The notes beneath the pieces were generated by a model. The model was not told the DNA's origin and did no database searches. It was given only the letters and a program-made list of their open reading frames with translations. Source: Candidatus Enterococcus ferrettii (lineage in GTDB: Bacteria; Bacillota; Bacilli; Lactobacillales; Enterococcaceae). From it: a DNA stretch of 64,000 bases. The translations under genes and the position numbers were made by a program. Positions 18,591 through 27,519 of the stretch are shown one piece after another (position 1 is the stretch's first letter; each line of letters begins with the position of its first letter). The stretch spans positions 1 through 64,000 of the forward strand of contig NZ_JAFREL010000064.1 of NCBI RefSeq assembly GCF_017377655.1, read 5' to 3'.

Positions 18591-18632
18591 AAACACCTCT
18601 TGATGTCAATAAATATTAAGAGGTGTTTCTTT
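18591..18632 (+). terminator. Intrinsic terminator of second Gat-type operon
   Basis: AAACACCTCTT (18591-18601) pairs with AAGAGGTGTTT (18618-18628), followed by CTTT. It closes the 12094-18581 operon. Confidence 0.88.
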
Positions 18633-18766
18633 GACCTCCCCCACTCTTTTTTCACAAATTCACGAATTAGTTCACCTTTTTTTATTCTTAGCAAAAAAAG
18701 ACCGTATTAATTTTGTGGTCAAAGGGTTCTATACTTTGGGTGTATTAGAAATAGGAGGAACGTGCT

Positions 18767-19567
18767 ATGACAGATTGGTTAAACATTGCAGGAAAAAAAG
18801 TAATTGTGACTGGTGGTTCGTCAGGAATCGGCGCAAGTATCGTGGCAGAATTGTTGGAGGTTGGGGTACAGGTTGCGAACTTCGACTTAAGGGAAGGCAG
18901 CCAGCAGCACGAGAATCTTCGCTTTTTCGCCACTGACATTTCATCGAGAGAACAGGTGGAAGCAAATGTAGCGAAAGTAGTGGCAGAATTTGGAACGATT
19001 GACGGCTTGGTGAACAATGCGGGAATCAATGTTCCAAGATTATTAGTGGATAGTAAAGAACCGCATGGTGAGTTTGAATTGTCTGATGGTGTTTTCGATA
19101 AGATTTTTGCGATTAATCAAAAAGGCCTCTTCTTAATGAGCCAAGCAGTTGCTAGAATAATGGTAGGAAAGAAACAAGGTGTCATCATCAATATGTCTTC
19201 TGAAAGTGGGCTGGAAGGTTCTGAAGGACAGAGTGCCTATGCAGCAACTAAGGCAGCTGTTAACAGCTATACCCGTTCTTGGGCGAAGGAACTAGGAAAG
19301 CAAGGGATTCGGGTTGTCGGAATTGCTCCAGGAATCATGGAGGAAACAGGCTTACGAACGATCGAGTATGAAACTGCCCTAGCTTACACTCGCGGAATTA
19401 CAGTTGATGATTTACGCCAAAACTATAGTAAAACCACTACCATTCCTTTAGGCAGAAGCGGCAAATTAAGTGAAGTAGCAGATCTAGTGTGCTACTACCT
19501 ATCGGATCGGGCAAGTTATATCACTGGTGTTACAACCAATGTCGCAGGTGGTAAAACAAGAGGTTAA
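18767..19567 (+). CDS. srlD: Sorbitol-6-phosphate 2-dehydrogenase (SDR family)
   Basis: A 266-residue short-chain dehydrogenase. The cofactor motif TGGSSGIGASI is near residue 15, NNAGIN near residue 83, and the Ser-Tyr-Lys catalytic residues lie in NMSSESGLEGSEG and SAYAATKAA. It oxidises sorbitol 6-phosphate to fructose 6-phosphate. It is the first gene of an operon whose order (dehydrogenase, PRD regulator, gutM, EIIC, EIIBC, EIIA) equals the gutFRMCBA operon of Lactobacillus casei. The ATG follows AGGAGG. A TATACT at 18730-18735 could be the -10 box, without a clear -35, which fits activator dependence. A close paralogue is encoded at 48586. Confidence 0.93.
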   Translation: MTDWLNIAGKKVIVTGGSSGIGASIVAELLEVGVQVANFDLREGSQQHENLRFFATDISSREQVEANVAKVVAEFGTIDGLVNNAGINVPRLLVDSKEPHGEFELSDGVFDKIFAINQKGLFLMSQAVARIMVGKKQGVIINMSSESGLEGSEGQSAYAATKAAVNSYTRSWAKELGKQGIRVVGIAPGIMEETGLRTIEYETALAYTRGITVDDLRQNYSKTTTIPLGRSGKLSEVADLVCYYLSDRASYITGVTTNVAGGKTRG

Positions 19568-19587
19568 GGTGAAAGCGGGGTAATAAG

Positions 19588-21435
19588 ATGGCGTTGGTGA
19601 ATCGTTGGTATCAAGTATTGCAGCATTTTATTACTCAGGATCGGCTGACTCTGGAAGAGTTGGAGCTGATTACCGATACAACTTCACAAACAGTCAAAAA
19701 GACCATTCAACTGCTAAATGAACAGATGGAGCATGTGGCTAAAATAGTTGAAGCCTCTGGGGTTTATCAGTTAAAAGTGATTGATTCAAAGCAATTTGAG
19801 GCAGTTATGAATGGCAGTTTGAAGCAGCAGATGGATTTTAATTCCAGCAGTAAACGCATGGCCGTATTGATTGACTGCTTTATGAAACGACAGGATTACG
19901 TGGTAATTGATGATCTGTCTGAATTATTGGGGGTTAGTCGGTCAACGGTAAATAAGGACCTGCGGAATTTGAAACAGCTGCTGCAGGAATTTGATGTTTC
20001 ACTGATTGGAACCCCAAATAAAGGCTTGCTGCTGCAAGGGCAGGAAGAGAATTTGCGGATGTTGTATTTGTACCATGCCTATGACTACTTGGAATATACC
20101 AGCTTAAGTGAAACGATTTTATTACTAATCGAAGAAATAGCCATAACCAAAAAACTGGATTTTCGTACTGCTGGCTTGTGGCAAAAGGTAATTGGTTTAA
20201 CCTTGGATCGGATTCAAGAGGGGAGAACGTTGCAGGCAGCTGTTCCGTATTACGTAAACTATTTTGCGGAAGATGTGCAGGTTGAAGAGTTGCGGGTGAC
20301 GATCGAGGAAAGTTACAGTGTCACACTGAGTCAATTTGAATTTGATTTTCTGTGTTTTCCGTTAACTATTTTCAACAACAATGTGGTGGATGAACAAATA
20401 GCAGAAAATCCGATTGTTCGACAACTGTTTCAGACGATGATGGCAGCTATTCATGAAGCAGTAATTATCACAATTGACGAAGATGAGCTATTCAGAAATT
20501 TGCGGGCTCATTTTATGTTTTTAGTGAATCGAATTATTTTTCGTGTTCAGGCTTATGATATATTCGGTCATGATTTTCGTAATAAGCATGCTTTTGCTTA
20601 TGAGCTAGCGGATATCGGAATTCGTTCGTTGGCAGACTTTTTAAACAAGCCGCAGCGTACGGCAGAAATTTCCTATTTGGCAATTTATTTTGAATTGGCC
20701 TTGAAGGCAGATACTAGCGGGAATTTTAAAGAGATTGCGATTGTCTGCAATACTGGAAAGGGAACGGCTTTAATGCTGAAACGTCAGCTAGGCAATGTAT
20801 TGGGCCCTAATATCCGTATTGCTCATTATTCTGAGGAAGAATATCAAACCAAAGATCTAAATCGTTATTTTGCTATATTCACAACGATCCCGTTGAAGGA
20901 AACCAAAGTTCCGACGACCTTAATTAAGCTGACGGATCTTTTTAATGACAATTGGCTTTTAGGCGAGTGGAAACGAATCATGGCTTCAAAGGCAGCGTCA
21001 TTCGAAAATGTTCACTTCAGCTTTGCAGCATTAGATAGTCAGAAATCTTATGAAGAGAATCTGTTGACAATGCTAGATCAGCTTGAGCTGGAACGCTGGA
21101 TTGATGCAGCCTTTAAGGAATACATCCTGCAGAAATCACAGGAGGAATCAGCAGTCATTGAAAATGGGATTGCTTTCCCTCATGGAATTAATAATCAAAG
21201 TGATCAGATTATTGCTTTTATTGGTTCGTATCCTGAGAAACCATCCATTGAAGAAATTGAATTAGTCTTTTTAGTCGCCATTCCAGTCAATTTGACGATG
21301 GAGGCTGAGGATGAGCTGTTAAGTTTTTACGACACCATTTTTACCATTTCTTCCAGTCCAAACCTGCGCAAAAAGGTGAAGAAAGTTACTTCTAAGGAAG
21401 AATACACGCAGTTATTAACGAAAGGAGAAGTCTAA
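19588..21435 (+). CDS. gutR: Sorbitol operon PRD transcriptional activator (GutR-like)
   Basis: A 615-residue PRD regulator. It shows an N-terminal HTH region, a second HTH (LLGVSRSTVNKDLRNLK) near residue 115, two PRDs, an EIIB-like domain with Cys in AIVCNTGKGTA near residue 390, and a C-terminal EIIA-like domain with His in IAFPHGINNQ near residue 530. It lies inside the operon it should activate, between the dehydrogenase and gutM. It is shorter than the other PRD regulators here, mainly in the PRD region. The ribosome site is weak (GCGGGG). Confidence 0.9.
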   Translation: MALVNRWYQVLQHFITQDRLTLEELELITDTTSQTVKKTIQLLNEQMEHVAKIVEASGVYQLKVIDSKQFEAVMNGSLKQQMDFNSSSKRMAVLIDCFMKRQDYVVIDDLSELLGVSRSTVNKDLRNLKQLLQEFDVSLIGTPNKGLLLQGQEENLRMLYLYHAYDYLEYTSLSETILLLIEEIAITKKLDFRTAGLWQKVIGLTLDRIQEGRTLQAAVPYYVNYFAEDVQVEELRVTIEESYSVTLSQFEFDFLCFPLTIFNNNVVDEQIAENPIVRQLFQTMMAAIHEAVIITIDEDELFRNLRAHFMFLVNRIIFRVQAYDIFGHDFRNKHAFAYELADIGIRSLADFLNKPQRTAEISYLAIYFELALKADTSGNFKEIAIVCNTGKGTALMLKRQLGNVLGPNIRIAHYSEEEYQTKDLNRYFAIFTTIPLKETKVPTTLIKLTDLFNDNWLLGEWKRIMASKAASFENVHFSFAALDSQKSYEENLLTMLDQLELERWIDAAFKEYILQKSQEESAVIENGIAFPHGINNQSDQIIAFIGSYPEKPSIEEIELVFLVAIPVNLTMEAEDELLSFYDTIFTISSSPNLRKKVKKVTSKEEYTQLLTKGEV

Positions 21436-21436
21436 G

Positions 21437-21919
21437 ATGAATATCTTTTTTCTAGGTGCTATTGCTCTTGTTGCTTACATTATTCAGACGTTTTTAGGCT
21501 TAAAACAAATAAAAAATTTCAATACCGTATATGGTCGGATGCGCCGAAAAGGCAAGGTGGCTATCGGTAGAAGACCTGGAAAGATTGCTTCAGGAACACT
21601 TATTCTATTTGCGGTAGATGCTGCGGGAAAAATTGGTGAGTCAGAAATGATGCAGGGAACTTCGATCCTAGCGCGATTCAAGCCCAAGATGCAATTTGTT
21701 GGACTGGATATCCACGAGCTGGCTGAAGATCATCCTGTTTTATTGAAGGAAAATAAATTGACCCGTCAAGCGGTATTGAATGCGCAAAAAGTTTATCTGG
21801 AAGTGGAAAAAGGCAATTATCAAGAAAGTCAGCCAGTCTCACCGGCTATGAATGTGGGGCTGCAATTATCAATGCTAAAACAATCAATTCAAACAAAATT
21901 TACTAAAGGGAGTGTCTAA
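21437..21919 (+). CDS. gutM: Glucitol operon activator protein GutM
   Basis: A 160-residue GutM-family protein with an N-terminal membrane helix (about residues 2-20) followed by a basic cytoplasmic domain (VYGRMRRKGKVAIGRR). GutM proteins assist activation of glucitol operons, but their mechanism is poorly known. It begins one nucleotide after the gutR stop and is 2 nt from EIIC, so translation is coupled. Shorter paralogues occur at 39159 and 51327, each next to a glucitol-family EII. Confidence 0.9.
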   Translation: MNIFFLGAIALVAYIIQTFLGLKQIKNFNTVYGRMRRKGKVAIGRRPGKIASGTLILFAVDAAGKIGESEMMQGTSILARFKPKMQFVGLDIHELAEDHPVLLKENKLTRQAVLNAQKVYLEVEKGNYQESQPVSPAMNVGLQLSMLKQSIQTKFTKGSV

Positions 21920-21921
21920 AA

Positions 21922-22473
21922 ATGGATTTTCTAATTAAATTCGCAGAAGGCTTTATGGGTCTTTTTCAAACAGGTGCTGAAACATTTATCAGCTGGATGA
22001 CAGGAATTGTTCCGGTTGTATTACTTTTGATGGTGGCAATGAATACCTTGATTGCCTTTTTAGGAGAAGAGCGAGTAACGAAAGTAGCGCAAGCTTCTTC
22101 TAAAAATCCGTTGACCCGTTACTTGATTTTACCGTTTTTGTCAGCCTTCATGCTGGGAAATCCGATGTCCTTTACCATGGCACGTTTCTTGCCGGAGTAC
22201 TATAAACCAAGTTACTATGCTTCTCAAGCACAGTTCTGCCACACTAGTAACGGCGTATTTCCTCATATTAATCCGGGTGAGCTGTTTGTTTGGATGGGGA
22301 TCGCTCAAGGAATTACAGCACTCGGTCTAAATTCAATGGAACTGGCCATTCGTTACATGCTGGTAGGGATTGTCATGAACTTTATCGGTGGTTGGGTAAC
22401 AGACTTTACGACAGCCTTTGTTTGTAAGCAACAAGGTGTTGAATTGAGTAAAGACGTGCGGACAGTAGAGTAG
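21922..22473 (+). CDS. srlA: PTS glucitol/sorbitol EIIC
   Basis: A 183-residue membrane protein with several helices, the usual size of the SrlA/GutC subunit. The N-terminus ([19 protein letters not shown]) and the FLGEERV segment near residue 49 are typical of the family. It forms part of the sorbitol channel with the EIIBC protein encoded next. It has an AAAGGGAG ribosome site and lies in the sorbitol operon. Confidence 0.95.
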   Translation: MDFLIKFAEGFMGLFQTGAETFISWMTGIVPVVLLLMVAMNTLIAFLGEERVTKVAQASSKNPLTRYLILPFLSAFMLGNPMSFTMARFLPEYYKPSYYASQAQFCHTSNGVFPHINPGELFVWMGIAQGITALGLNSMELAIRYMLVGIVMNFIGGWVTDFTTAFVCKQQGVELSKDVRTVE

Positions 22474-22483
22474 AGGAGGAAAA

Positions 22484-23485
22484 ATGATGACTTACAAAAG
22501 TATTAAGATTGTTAAAGGCAACGGCGGATTTGGCGGACCATTAGTCATTACTCCGACAGAAGAAAAACACAAGTTTATTTACGTAACTGGCGGCGGTGAA
22601 AAACCGGCGATTGTTGATAAAATTGCAGAATTAACCGGGATGGAACCAGTCAATGGCTTTAAAACCTCTATTCCTGATGAAGAAATTGCTTTAGCAATTA
22701 TCGATTGCGGCGGAACTTTACGCTGCGGAATTTACCCCAAGAAAAATATTCCTACAGTAAATATTGTTCCAACTGGCAAAAGTGGTCCTTTGGCACAATA
22801 CATTACAGAAGAAATCTATGTTTCAGCAGTTGGTGTAGATCAAATTATGCTGGCAGACGAAGGTGAAGCAGCCGCTGCACCGACAGAAGCACCAAAGGAA
22901 GAAAAGAAATACAAATATTCTACTGATAAAAAGATTACCGAACAAAGAGCTGAGCAGCAAAGTTTTATTGCTAAAATTGGGATGGGTGCCGGAAAAGTTG
23001 TAGCTACCTTTAACCAGTCTGCTCGTGAGGGTGTTCAAACGATGATCAACACGGTCATTCCTTTTATGGCCTTTGTATCCTTGTTGATTGGGATTATCCA
23101 AGGCTCCGGAATCGGAACGGTTTTTGCCAACATGATGAAGCCCTTGGCAGGCAATGTAATTGGTCTGATCATTATCGGTTTTATCTGTTCACTACCATTC
23201 CTGTCACCATTGTTAGGACCAGGAGCAGTTATTAGTCAGATTTTAGGAACCTTGATCGGGGTAGAAATTGGGAAAGGAAACATTCCTCCGCAATTAGCGT
23301 TACCAGCCTTGTTTGCGATCAATACGCAAAATGCGGCTGACTTTATACCGGTTGGTTTAGGTTTAGAGGAAGCTGAAGCGGAAACAGTTGAAGTTGGTGT
23401 ACCCTCTGTCTTGTATTCTCGTTTCTTAAATGGTGTACCGCGGGTTGTTGTAGCTTGGCTGGCAAGTTTTGGTATGTACAGTTAA
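22484..23485 (+). CDS. srlE: PTS glucitol/sorbitol EIIBC
   Basis: A 333-residue fusion. The N-terminal EIIB domain has the phospho-cysteine in [12 protein letters not shown] near residue 75. A Glu/Lys/Ala-rich linker follows at about residues 125-155. The C-terminal membrane domain contains [12 protein letters not shown] and [20 protein letters not shown]. It transfers phosphate to incoming sorbitol. Start is the first of two ATGs after GAGGAGG. Paralogues at 36001 and 52272 have different linkers and TARCG or TARIG after the active Cys. Confidence 0.95.
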   Translation: MMTYKSIKIVKGNGGFGGPLVITPTEEKHKFIYVTGGGEKPAIVDKIAELTGMEPVNGFKTSIPDEEIALAIIDCGGTLRCGIYPKKNIPTVNIVPTGKSGPLAQYITEEIYVSAVGVDQIMLADEGEAAAAPTEAPKEEKKYKYSTDKKITEQRAEQQSFIAKIGMGAGKVVATFNQSAREGVQTMINTVIPFMAFVSLLIGIIQGSGIGTVFANMMKPLAGNVIGLIIIGFICSLPFLSPLLGPGAVISQILGTLIGVEIGKGNIPPQLALPALFAINTQNAADFIPVGLGLEEAEAETVEVGVPSVLYSRFLNGVPRVVVAWLASFGMYS

Positions 23486-23523
23486 ACTAGTAGGTAAAAG
23501 TAGTTGTTGGGAGAGATGATAAA

Positions 23524-23877
23524 ATGATTTTTGAGACGCAAGTGACCAATATTGGACCGGAAGCTGAAATGTTCCAGGCCGAAAACATGTTGATATTTTT
23601 TGGCGATGAAGCACCAGATACTCTGGCAGATTACTGCTACAATATAGAGCTAAAGGCTTCAACCGATGAGATTCTTCCGGGTATGACTTTTTCGTTTGAT
23701 GACCAGGCGTACCAAATCACTGCTGTTGGGGATGTTGTGAAGAAAAACCTAGATGATTTAGGCCACATTACCCTGCGTTTTGATGGGTCAACGGAAGCAG
23801 AATTACCAGGCACCCTTTATGTAGAAGCAAAAGAAATGCCGACGATTCAAGTCGGAACGAACATTAGTATTCAGTAA
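23524..23877 (+). CDS. srlB: PTS glucitol/sorbitol EIIA lacking a conserved histidine
   Basis: A 117-residue EIIA of the glucitol family, last gene of the sorbitol operon. It aligns along its length with E. coli SrlB and with the EIIA proteins at 40807 and 53375. Those have a His after the conserved Cys (CVIHE, CLIHD; E. coli CFIHC), which I recall as the annotated phosphorylation site. This protein reads CYNIE there. Its only histidine is in the conserved LGHITLRFDG near residue 81. Either phosphorylation uses that His, or the protein depends on another EIIA. The ribosome site is GGGAGAG. Confidence 0.88.
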   Translation: MIFETQVTNIGPEAEMFQAENMLIFFGDEAPDTLADYCYNIELKASTDEILPGMTFSFDDQAYQITAVGDVVKKNLDDLGHITLRFDGSTEAELPGTLYVEAKEMPTIQVGTNISIQ

Positions 23878-23880
23878 AAA

Positions 23881-23949
23881 GTGTTGCAAGCTCCCTCGGC
23901 TTTGAGACGATTGGCTGAGGATTCGCGAAAACGGATACTTGCTCCACAC
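23881..23949 (+). ncRNA. Predicted three-way-junction RNA element upstream of glycerate kinase
   Basis: Starting just after the EIIA stop, the sequence can fold into a closing stem (GTGT and GCAAG at 23881-23890 with CTTGC and ACAC at 23938-23949) enclosing two hairpins: CCTCGGC/GCTGAGG (23894-23920) and ATTCG/CGGAT (23921-23936). A terminator hairpin and glxK follow. The arrangement resembles a riboswitch or leader, but it was found by eye only and could be chance. Confidence 0.3.
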
Positions 23950-23953
23950 CTTA

Positions 23954-24027
23954 AAAAAATACCTTCTTGGAAAAGCTTTGCATTTTTGTTTAAGAAATGT
24001 AAGACTTGAACCAAGAAGGTATTTTTT
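23954..24027. terminator. Long bidirectional terminator before glycerate kinase
   Basis: AAAAAATACCTTCTTGG (23954-23970) pairs perfectly with the 17 nt at 24011-24027, which end in six T. The loop contains a smaller stem (TTGCATTT with AAATGTAA). It ends 20 nt before the glxK start, so it should stop sorbitol-operon transcripts or act as an attenuator for glxK. Confidence 0.85.
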
Positions 24028-24046
24028 ATGAGGAGGAAAGTGCAAA

Positions 24047-25168
24047 ATGAAGGTATTAATCATGCCTGACTCTTTTAAAGGGAGTCTATCGGCACCAGAG
24101 GTTGCAGCTGCAGTTCAAAAAGGGTTGGCTAGAGTATGGTCAGAGGCAGAATATCTTACGTTGCCTGTTGGTGATGGTGGAGAAGGTACCTTGGATGCTC
24201 TGATCAGCAGCTTGAACTTAATGACCGCTGAGATTGAAGTAACGGGGCCATTTGGCGATAAAATTGCGATGCGCTATGGTTTTAAGGGACAGCAAGCCTT
24301 TTTTGAAATGGCTGATTTGGTTGGTCTGCCTCAAATGCCTGCTGAGCAGCGGTTCCCTTTACGTTTACAGACGAAAGGGTTAGGAGAACTATTGGTTTAT
24401 CTAGTGCAGCAGAATTTTACAGAGATTGGGATTGGTGTGGGGGGAAGTGCCAATGTTGATGGCGGGATTGGCTTTGCGGCTGGACTAGGCTATCGTTTCT
24501 TAGATGAAGAGGGCAAAGAGCTATTGCCAATTGGCGAAAATTTGGCTAAGGTTGCCAAAATTGACGACGAGGCCGTTTTTTCTAAGCTTAATCAGGCAAC
24601 GGTCAAAATTATTAATGATGTAAAGAATCCTCTTTGCGGTGAACAGGGGGCGGCCGCTGTTTTTGGGCCCCAAAAAGGATTGCGGGAAGAAGAAATAAAA
24701 GCAACCGATGAAGCCTTGCAGAGCTTCTATCAACTGGCAGCACCAGAAGTCTTAGCGTTGTCAGGGGCTGGTGCTGGCGGTGGTATCGCTGCTGGCGTGG
24801 TAGCTTTTGCTCAAGGCCAGATTGTATCAGGGATCGATTATGTTTTGGATTTGATGGATTTTGAAGAGACCGTAAAGGACGCTGATTTAGTTATCGTTGG
24901 TGAGGGTCGTATGGATCAACAAAGTCTTTCTGGTAAAGCGCCGGTAGGAATTGCTCAGCGAGTACCAAAGGAAATTCCGGTGATTGCTCTGTGCGGAAGT
25001 GTGGACAAAGGATTGACCAATACTGCAGCGGCTGGGATTACAGCGGCGTTTCCTATTTTGCATCAGCCAGAGGAATTGCCAGCAGCTTTAACAGATACTG
25101 AAGCTAATCTAATTCGAACGGCAGAAAGTGTCGCTAGTTTTTATCAAAAATTAGTTGAAAAATACTAA
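24047..25168 (+). CDS. glxK: Glycerate kinase
   Basis: A 373-residue glycerate kinase of the GlxK/GarK family. Family motifs are the N-terminus MPDSFKGSLSA, LPVGDGGEGTLDAL near residue 43, GVGGSANVDGGIGFAAG near residue 130, GAGAGGGIAAG near residue 240 and VGEGRMDQQSLSGKAP near residue 285. It phosphorylates D-glycerate with ATP to a phosphoglycerate that enters glycolysis. The ATG follows GAGGAGG. The gene stands after a strong terminator and 48 nt before mtnK, so it may be cotranscribed with the deoxyribose/methylthioribose set. A direct metabolic link is not evident. Confidence 0.95.
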   Translation: MKVLIMPDSFKGSLSAPEVAAAVQKGLARVWSEAEYLTLPVGDGGEGTLDALISSLNLMTAEIEVTGPFGDKIAMRYGFKGQQAFFEMADLVGLPQMPAEQRFPLRLQTKGLGELLVYLVQQNFTEIGIGVGGSANVDGGIGFAAGLGYRFLDEEGKELLPIGENLAKVAKIDDEAVFSKLNQATVKIINDVKNPLCGEQGAAAVFGPQKGLREEEIKATDEALQSFYQLAAPEVLALSGAGAGGGIAAGVVAFAQGQIVSGIDYVLDLMDFEETVKDADLVIVGEGRMDQQSLSGKAPVGIAQRVPKEIPVIALCGSVDKGLTNTAAAGITAAFPILHQPEELPAALTDTEANLIRTAESVASFYQKLVEKY

Positions 25169-25216
25169 GCAATCGTTGAAGCGAAGGTTGCAATTCAAAG
25201 AAAGTAGGCGAAATTC

Positions 25217-26446
25217 ATGCAAGTACGGCTTGCAAAAAATCCTCGTTATCAAAAACACTTTTTGATGGATCAAGCAGCAATTGCTGATTATGTAGTCAAT
25301 GAACTACAGCTGTTTCCTTCAATTGAAGAGCTGAGCGTGGCTGAAATTGGTGACGGAAATATTAATTATGTCTTTCGAATTATGAATCAAAGAACTGGGG
25401 AAAGTGTGGTTATTAAACAGGCAGACAAGCTGCTGCGCTCTTCTGGCCGGCCGCTATCAATTGATCGCAGCCGGATTGAAGCAGAAATTTTGCTTTGGCA
25501 AAATGAATTGGCGCCGGATTATGTGCCAAAGGTTTACCATTTTGATCCACAAATGTATGCTTTAACTATGGAAGATATTTCCACGTACCACAATATGCGC
25601 TATCAGCTGATTGATCAGCAGGTTTTTCCTCATTTCAGCGAAGAGATATCTGATTATCTAGCAGAGACCCTATTGCCGACGACTGACCTGATTTTAGCGC
25701 GGGATGTAAAAAAGCAAAAGGTACGGGACTTTATTAATAGTGAGATGTCGGATATTAGTGAGGATTTGGTCTTTACCGAGCCTTATAATAACTATAAGCA
25801 ACGAAATATCATCACCCCTGGCAATCAAGAATTTGTGGCGGAAAACTTGTATCAAAATGCTCCGCTGCAAACCGAGGTAGCTTGGCTGAGGAACAATTTC
25901 ATGAACAATGCTCAGGCTTTGATCCACGGGGATTTGCATACCGGCTCTATCTTTATTAATCAGACGGGGTTAAAGGTCATTGATCCCGAATTTGCATTTT
26001 ATGGTCCGATTGGCTATGATATCGGCAATGTGTTGGCTCATTTGTATTTTCCAATGGTCGAAAATATGTTAAAAAAACAGTCCAACCAGGCTTTTGATCA
26101 ATGGAGCCAGTCGGCCATTCAAGAAGTTTATGACAAGACCAGAGCAAAATTCGAAGCGATTTATGATCAGCAGGTTGACTGTTCCCTGTACCGCAATGAA
26201 GCGTTTGAACAAAGTATGCTGGATGCCATTTTTGCCGATGCTTTAGGCTACGCTGGAACTGAAATTATCCGGCGAGTGGTTGGTGACTCAAAGGTAAAAG
26301 AATTGAGCCTGCTAACACAGACAGAAGCTCAGCTGAAAATGGAGCGCTTATTGATCAAAATAGGGATTCAATTAATTATTGATCGCCGGAAGATCACCAG
26401 CGGCCAGCAATTAATCCAGCACGTGAACGAATTAAAGGAGCGATAA
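25217..26446 (+). CDS. mtnK: S-methyl-5-thioribose kinase (or 5-deoxyribose kinase)
   Basis: A 409-residue kinase resembling Bacillus MtnK, with GDGNINYVFRI near residue 47, IDRSRIEAE near residue 88, the catalytic Asp in LIHGDLHTGSIF near residue 236 and VIDPEFAFYGPIGYD near residue 255. It phosphorylates C1 of methylthioribose or 5-deoxyribose with ATP. The start at 25217 has a weak ribosome site; a later ATG at 25265 has none. With mtnA and a class II aldolase directly downstream and no other mtn genes visible, it fits the DHAP shunt rather than the full methionine salvage cycle. Confidence 0.93.
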   Translation: MQVRLAKNPRYQKHFLMDQAAIADYVVNELQLFPSIEELSVAEIGDGNINYVFRIMNQRTGESVVIKQADKLLRSSGRPLSIDRSRIEAEILLWQNELAPDYVPKVYHFDPQMYALTMEDISTYHNMRYQLIDQQVFPHFSEEISDYLAETLLPTTDLILARDVKKQKVRDFINSEMSDISEDLVFTEPYNNYKQRNIITPGNQEFVAENLYQNAPLQTEVAWLRNNFMNNAQALIHGDLHTGSIFINQTGLKVIDPEFAFYGPIGYDIGNVLAHLYFPMVENMLKKQSNQAFDQWSQSAIQEVYDKTRAKFEAIYDQQVDCSLYRNEAFEQSMLDAIFADALGYAGTEIIRRVVGDSKVKELSLLTQTEAQLKMERLLIKIGIQLIIDRRKITSGQQLIQHVNELKER

Positions 26447-26451
26447 GTCAA

Positions 26452-27507
26452 ATGGAACGACAAGATACAGAGATGCCTACGTTATTGCAATACGAGAACG
26501 TGGCTTGGTATGAAGCAGGCAAGGTCCGAATTTTGGACCGCCGCATCTACCCAACTCGCGTAGAATTTGTAGAATGTACCACTTATCAGGAGGTAGCTCA
26601 GGCGATTACCGATATGGTAACGCAAAGTGCCGGACCGTATACAGCTGCGGGAATGGGCATGGCTTTAGCTAGTAATCAAAGTAAGGACTTAGCTCCTGAG
26701 GAACAAATTGCTTATTTGCAGGAAGCCTCTGAAACCATTGCAACAGCTCGTCCGACTACTGCGAATCGTATGCGATTAATCACGGAAAAATGTTTACGGG
26801 TAGCGGAAGCAGCCCTAACTATTGGGCATGATCCTACTGAGTCTATCAAGCAAAATACGATTGATTCTCTAAATCGTCGGTATTTTACTATGAGCAAGGT
26901 AGCAAAATATTTAATCGACAAAATTCCTGACGAGGGTACGGTACTCACCCAATGCTTTGGTGAAACAATTATCGGAACTCTATTACGGGAAGCTAAACAG
27001 CAGGGTAAACAGCTGCGTTTTTTCTGTGCTGAAACGCGACCTTATTTACAAGGGGCGCGCCTAACTGCCAGCTGTTGTGCGGAAATGGGCTTTGAAACGA
27101 CTGTTGTTTCTGACAATATGATTGCCTATCTTATGACTCATGAAAAAATTGATATTTATACTTCTGCAGCAGATACGATTGCTCAAGACGGTTACATAGC
27201 CAATAAAGTGGGGACGTATCAGATTGCGCTGTTGGCTAATCGCTTTGGGATTCCCTATTTTGTGACGGGGATTCCCGATGCGGATAAAAAGACGCGCGAA
27301 AGCATTAAAATCGAAATGCGGAACCCGGAGCAGGTACTGGAAATGAACGGTATCAAGCATACCTTGCCTGGTGTTATAGCGATTTATCCTTCCTTTGATG
27401 TGACACCGCCGGAATTAATTGGTGGAATTGTTACCGATCGCGGCATCTTTTCGCCTTATGATTTAGCCAGCTACATGAAAGTGAACCCAGAAAATACATT
27501 TTATTAA
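26452..27507 (+). CDS. mtnA: S-methyl-5-thioribose-1-phosphate / 5-deoxyribose-1-phosphate isomerase
   Basis: A 351-residue aldose-ketose isomerase of the MtnA/eIF2B-like family. The catalytic Cys is at about residue 168 in LTQCFGETI, where canonical MtnA has LTHCNTG. The catalytic Asp is at about residue 241 in SAADTIAQDG, followed by the family segment IANKVGTYQ. These altered surroundings suggest the variant subfamily found with class II aldolases. It converts the 1-phosphate to the matching ribulose 1-phosphate. It starts 6 nt after mtnK with AAAGGAG as ribosome site. Confidence 0.92.
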   Translation: MERQDTEMPTLLQYENVAWYEAGKVRILDRRIYPTRVEFVECTTYQEVAQAITDMVTQSAGPYTAAGMGMALASNQSKDLAPEEQIAYLQEASETIATARPTTANRMRLITEKCLRVAEAALTIGHDPTESIKQNTIDSLNRRYFTMSKVAKYLIDKIPDEGTVLTQCFGETIIGTLLREAKQQGKQLRFFCAETRPYLQGARLTASCCAEMGFETTVVSDNMIAYLMTHEKIDIYTSAADTIAQDGYIANKVGTYQIALLANRFGIPYFVTGIPDADKKTRESIKIEMRNPEQVLEMNGIKHTLPGVIAIYPSFDVTPPELIGGIVTDRGIFSPYDLASYMKVNPENTFY

Positions 27508-27519
27508 GGATGAGAAAAA

